Below, one piece after another: positions 6,002 through 6,748 of a stretch of DNA of 6,748 nt. Position 1 is the stretch's first letter; each line of letters opens with the position of its first letter. The stretch lies in assembly GCA_012523535.1 (NCBI GenBank), contig JAAYII010000012.1:1-6748 (forward strand), in the 5' to 3' direction. Made by a program: the position numbers and the translations under genes. The notes below the pieces were generated by a model, which saw only the letters and a list, made by a program, of their open reading frames with translations, searched no databases and was not told where the DNA came from. Source of the DNA: Peptococcaceae bacterium. GTDB lineage: Bacteria > Bacillota > Desulfitobacteriia > Desulfitobacteriales > Syntrophobotulaceae.

Positions 6002-6748
6002 GAATATAAGGGAGACGATTAAGGTAAAAGAGGAGCAAAAATATACAGAAACTTTGGCCTTTATCAAAAACCTGACCAAATTTGGCGTCAATCTGGGACT
6101 GGACAGGATAAAAGAATTACTGAAGCGCTTGAACAACCCTGAAAGAAAACTCAGGGTTATTCATATTGGAGGTACAAACGGCAAAGGTTCCACAGCTGCC
6201 ATCCTGACGGAAATACTGATTCAAAGCGGCTACAGGGTGGGGCTGTTTACTTCGCCCCATTTGCATGACTACAGGGAACGAATCCGGATTAATCATGAGT
6301 TGATTTCCCCAACCGAGCTAGTGGCCTGTATGGCTGAAATCCGTCCCGTTCTGGAGGAGATGATCGGGGAAGGGCTGGAGCATCCTACGGAGTTTGAAGT
6401 AAGTACTGCTTTGGCCTTGGTTTACTTTGTCCAAAAACAGCCTGATTTTGTCTTGCTGGAAGTAGGAATGGGAGGAGAAATCGATTCCACCAATGTGGTT
6501 CGACCTTATGTTTCCGTGTTGACCAGTATAGGAATGGATCATATGGATTATCTCGGACCTACCCTGAATGAGATTACCAGGGTAAAAGCGGGTATTATCA
6601 AGCAGGGTATTCCGATAGTAACTTCGGCGGAAAAGCCGGTATCATTGGAGATTATAGAGGAGGTTGCGGCCCAAAGAGGATCCAGACTGGTTATTGTCAG
6701 AGATCAGGAGCCGGGAGATCGAGAGTCTGAGCTCAAGAAGCAGGGGAC
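5994..6748 (+). CDS. folC: Folylpolyglutamate synthase / dihydrofolate synthase, 3'-truncated by the window
   Basis: This Mur-ligase-family ATP enzyme adds glutamate to folates, and in many bacteria also makes dihydrofolate from dihydropteroate. The visible 251 codons are about the first 60% of a usual protein of roughly 430 residues; the frame is open to the edge. The ATP-binding loop GTNGKGS is at 60-66 (K64). It is followed by FTSPHLHDYRERIRIN, the EFEVSTALALVYF segment, LLEVGMGGEIDSTNVV, and SIGMDHMDYLGPTLNEIT with VKAGIIKQGIPIV, all typical of FolC. The Arg often found in GGRxDATN is Glu here. The ATG overlaps the valS stop (ATGACTAA), an 8-base overlap with only a weak AAGG before it, so translation is probably coupled to valS. 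The first 16 residues extend beyond where FolC similarity seems to begin (near Y17). No better start was seen. Confidence 0.95.
   Translation, partial: MTKNIRETIKVKEEQKYTETLAFIKNLTKFGVNLGLDRIKELLKRLNNPERKLRVIHIGGTNGKGSTAAILTEILIQSGYRVGLFTSPHLHDYRERIRINHELISPTELVACMAEIRPVLEEMIGEGLEHPTEFEVSTALALVYFVQKQPDFVLLEVGMGGEIDSTNVVRPYVSVLTSIGMDHMDYLGPTLNEITRVKAGIIKQGIPIVTSAEKPVSLEIIEEVAAQRGSRLVIVRDQEPGDRESELKKQG

Overview
The window looks like chromosomal DNA from a low-to-mid GC Gram-positive anaerobe of the Clostridia/Peptococcia type. This is inferred from a T-box leader in front of an aminoacyl-tRNA synthetase gene, the Firmicutes-style valS-folC gene order, the strong AGGAG-like ribosome sites and the character of the proteins. 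No species can be named. All genes lie on the + strand.

Region 1 (1-432): the 3' end of an unrecognised, probably membrane-anchored small protein, then an AT-rich hairpin terminator. Region 2 (433-3037): a compact three-gene cassette. It holds a multi-spanning GT-C/ArnT-PMT-like glycosyltransferase, a soluble DPM1-like family 2 glycosyltransferase, and an ArnE-like four-helix small membrane protein. By family knowledge these are the three parts of an envelope sugar-modification route. The family 2 enzyme charges a polyprenyl phosphate with a sugar in the cytoplasm, the small membrane protein moves it across the membrane, and the GT-C enzyme transfers the sugar to an acceptor outside. The sugar and acceptor cannot be read from the sequence.

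Region 3 (3038-3334): a regulatory interval with a near-consensus sigma-A promoter (17-base spacer), a T-box motif, an intrinsic terminator and an AT-rich spacer ending in a ribosome site. Region 4 (3335-6748): valS, complete at 888 codons, overlapped by 8 bases by the start of folC, which runs off the right edge. These are housekeeping genes for tRNA-Val charging and folate polyglutamylation. The T-box would tie their expression to uncharged tRNA-Val.

The points most worth a second look are the glycosylation cassette with its unusual mix of families, and the valS T-box leader. From the predicted promoter the leader is only about 134 bases to the end of the terminator, and I cannot recognise a canonical Stem I in it. 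I found no mobile element, CRISPR array, tRNA or rRNA, and nothing that amounts to a wholly new system.
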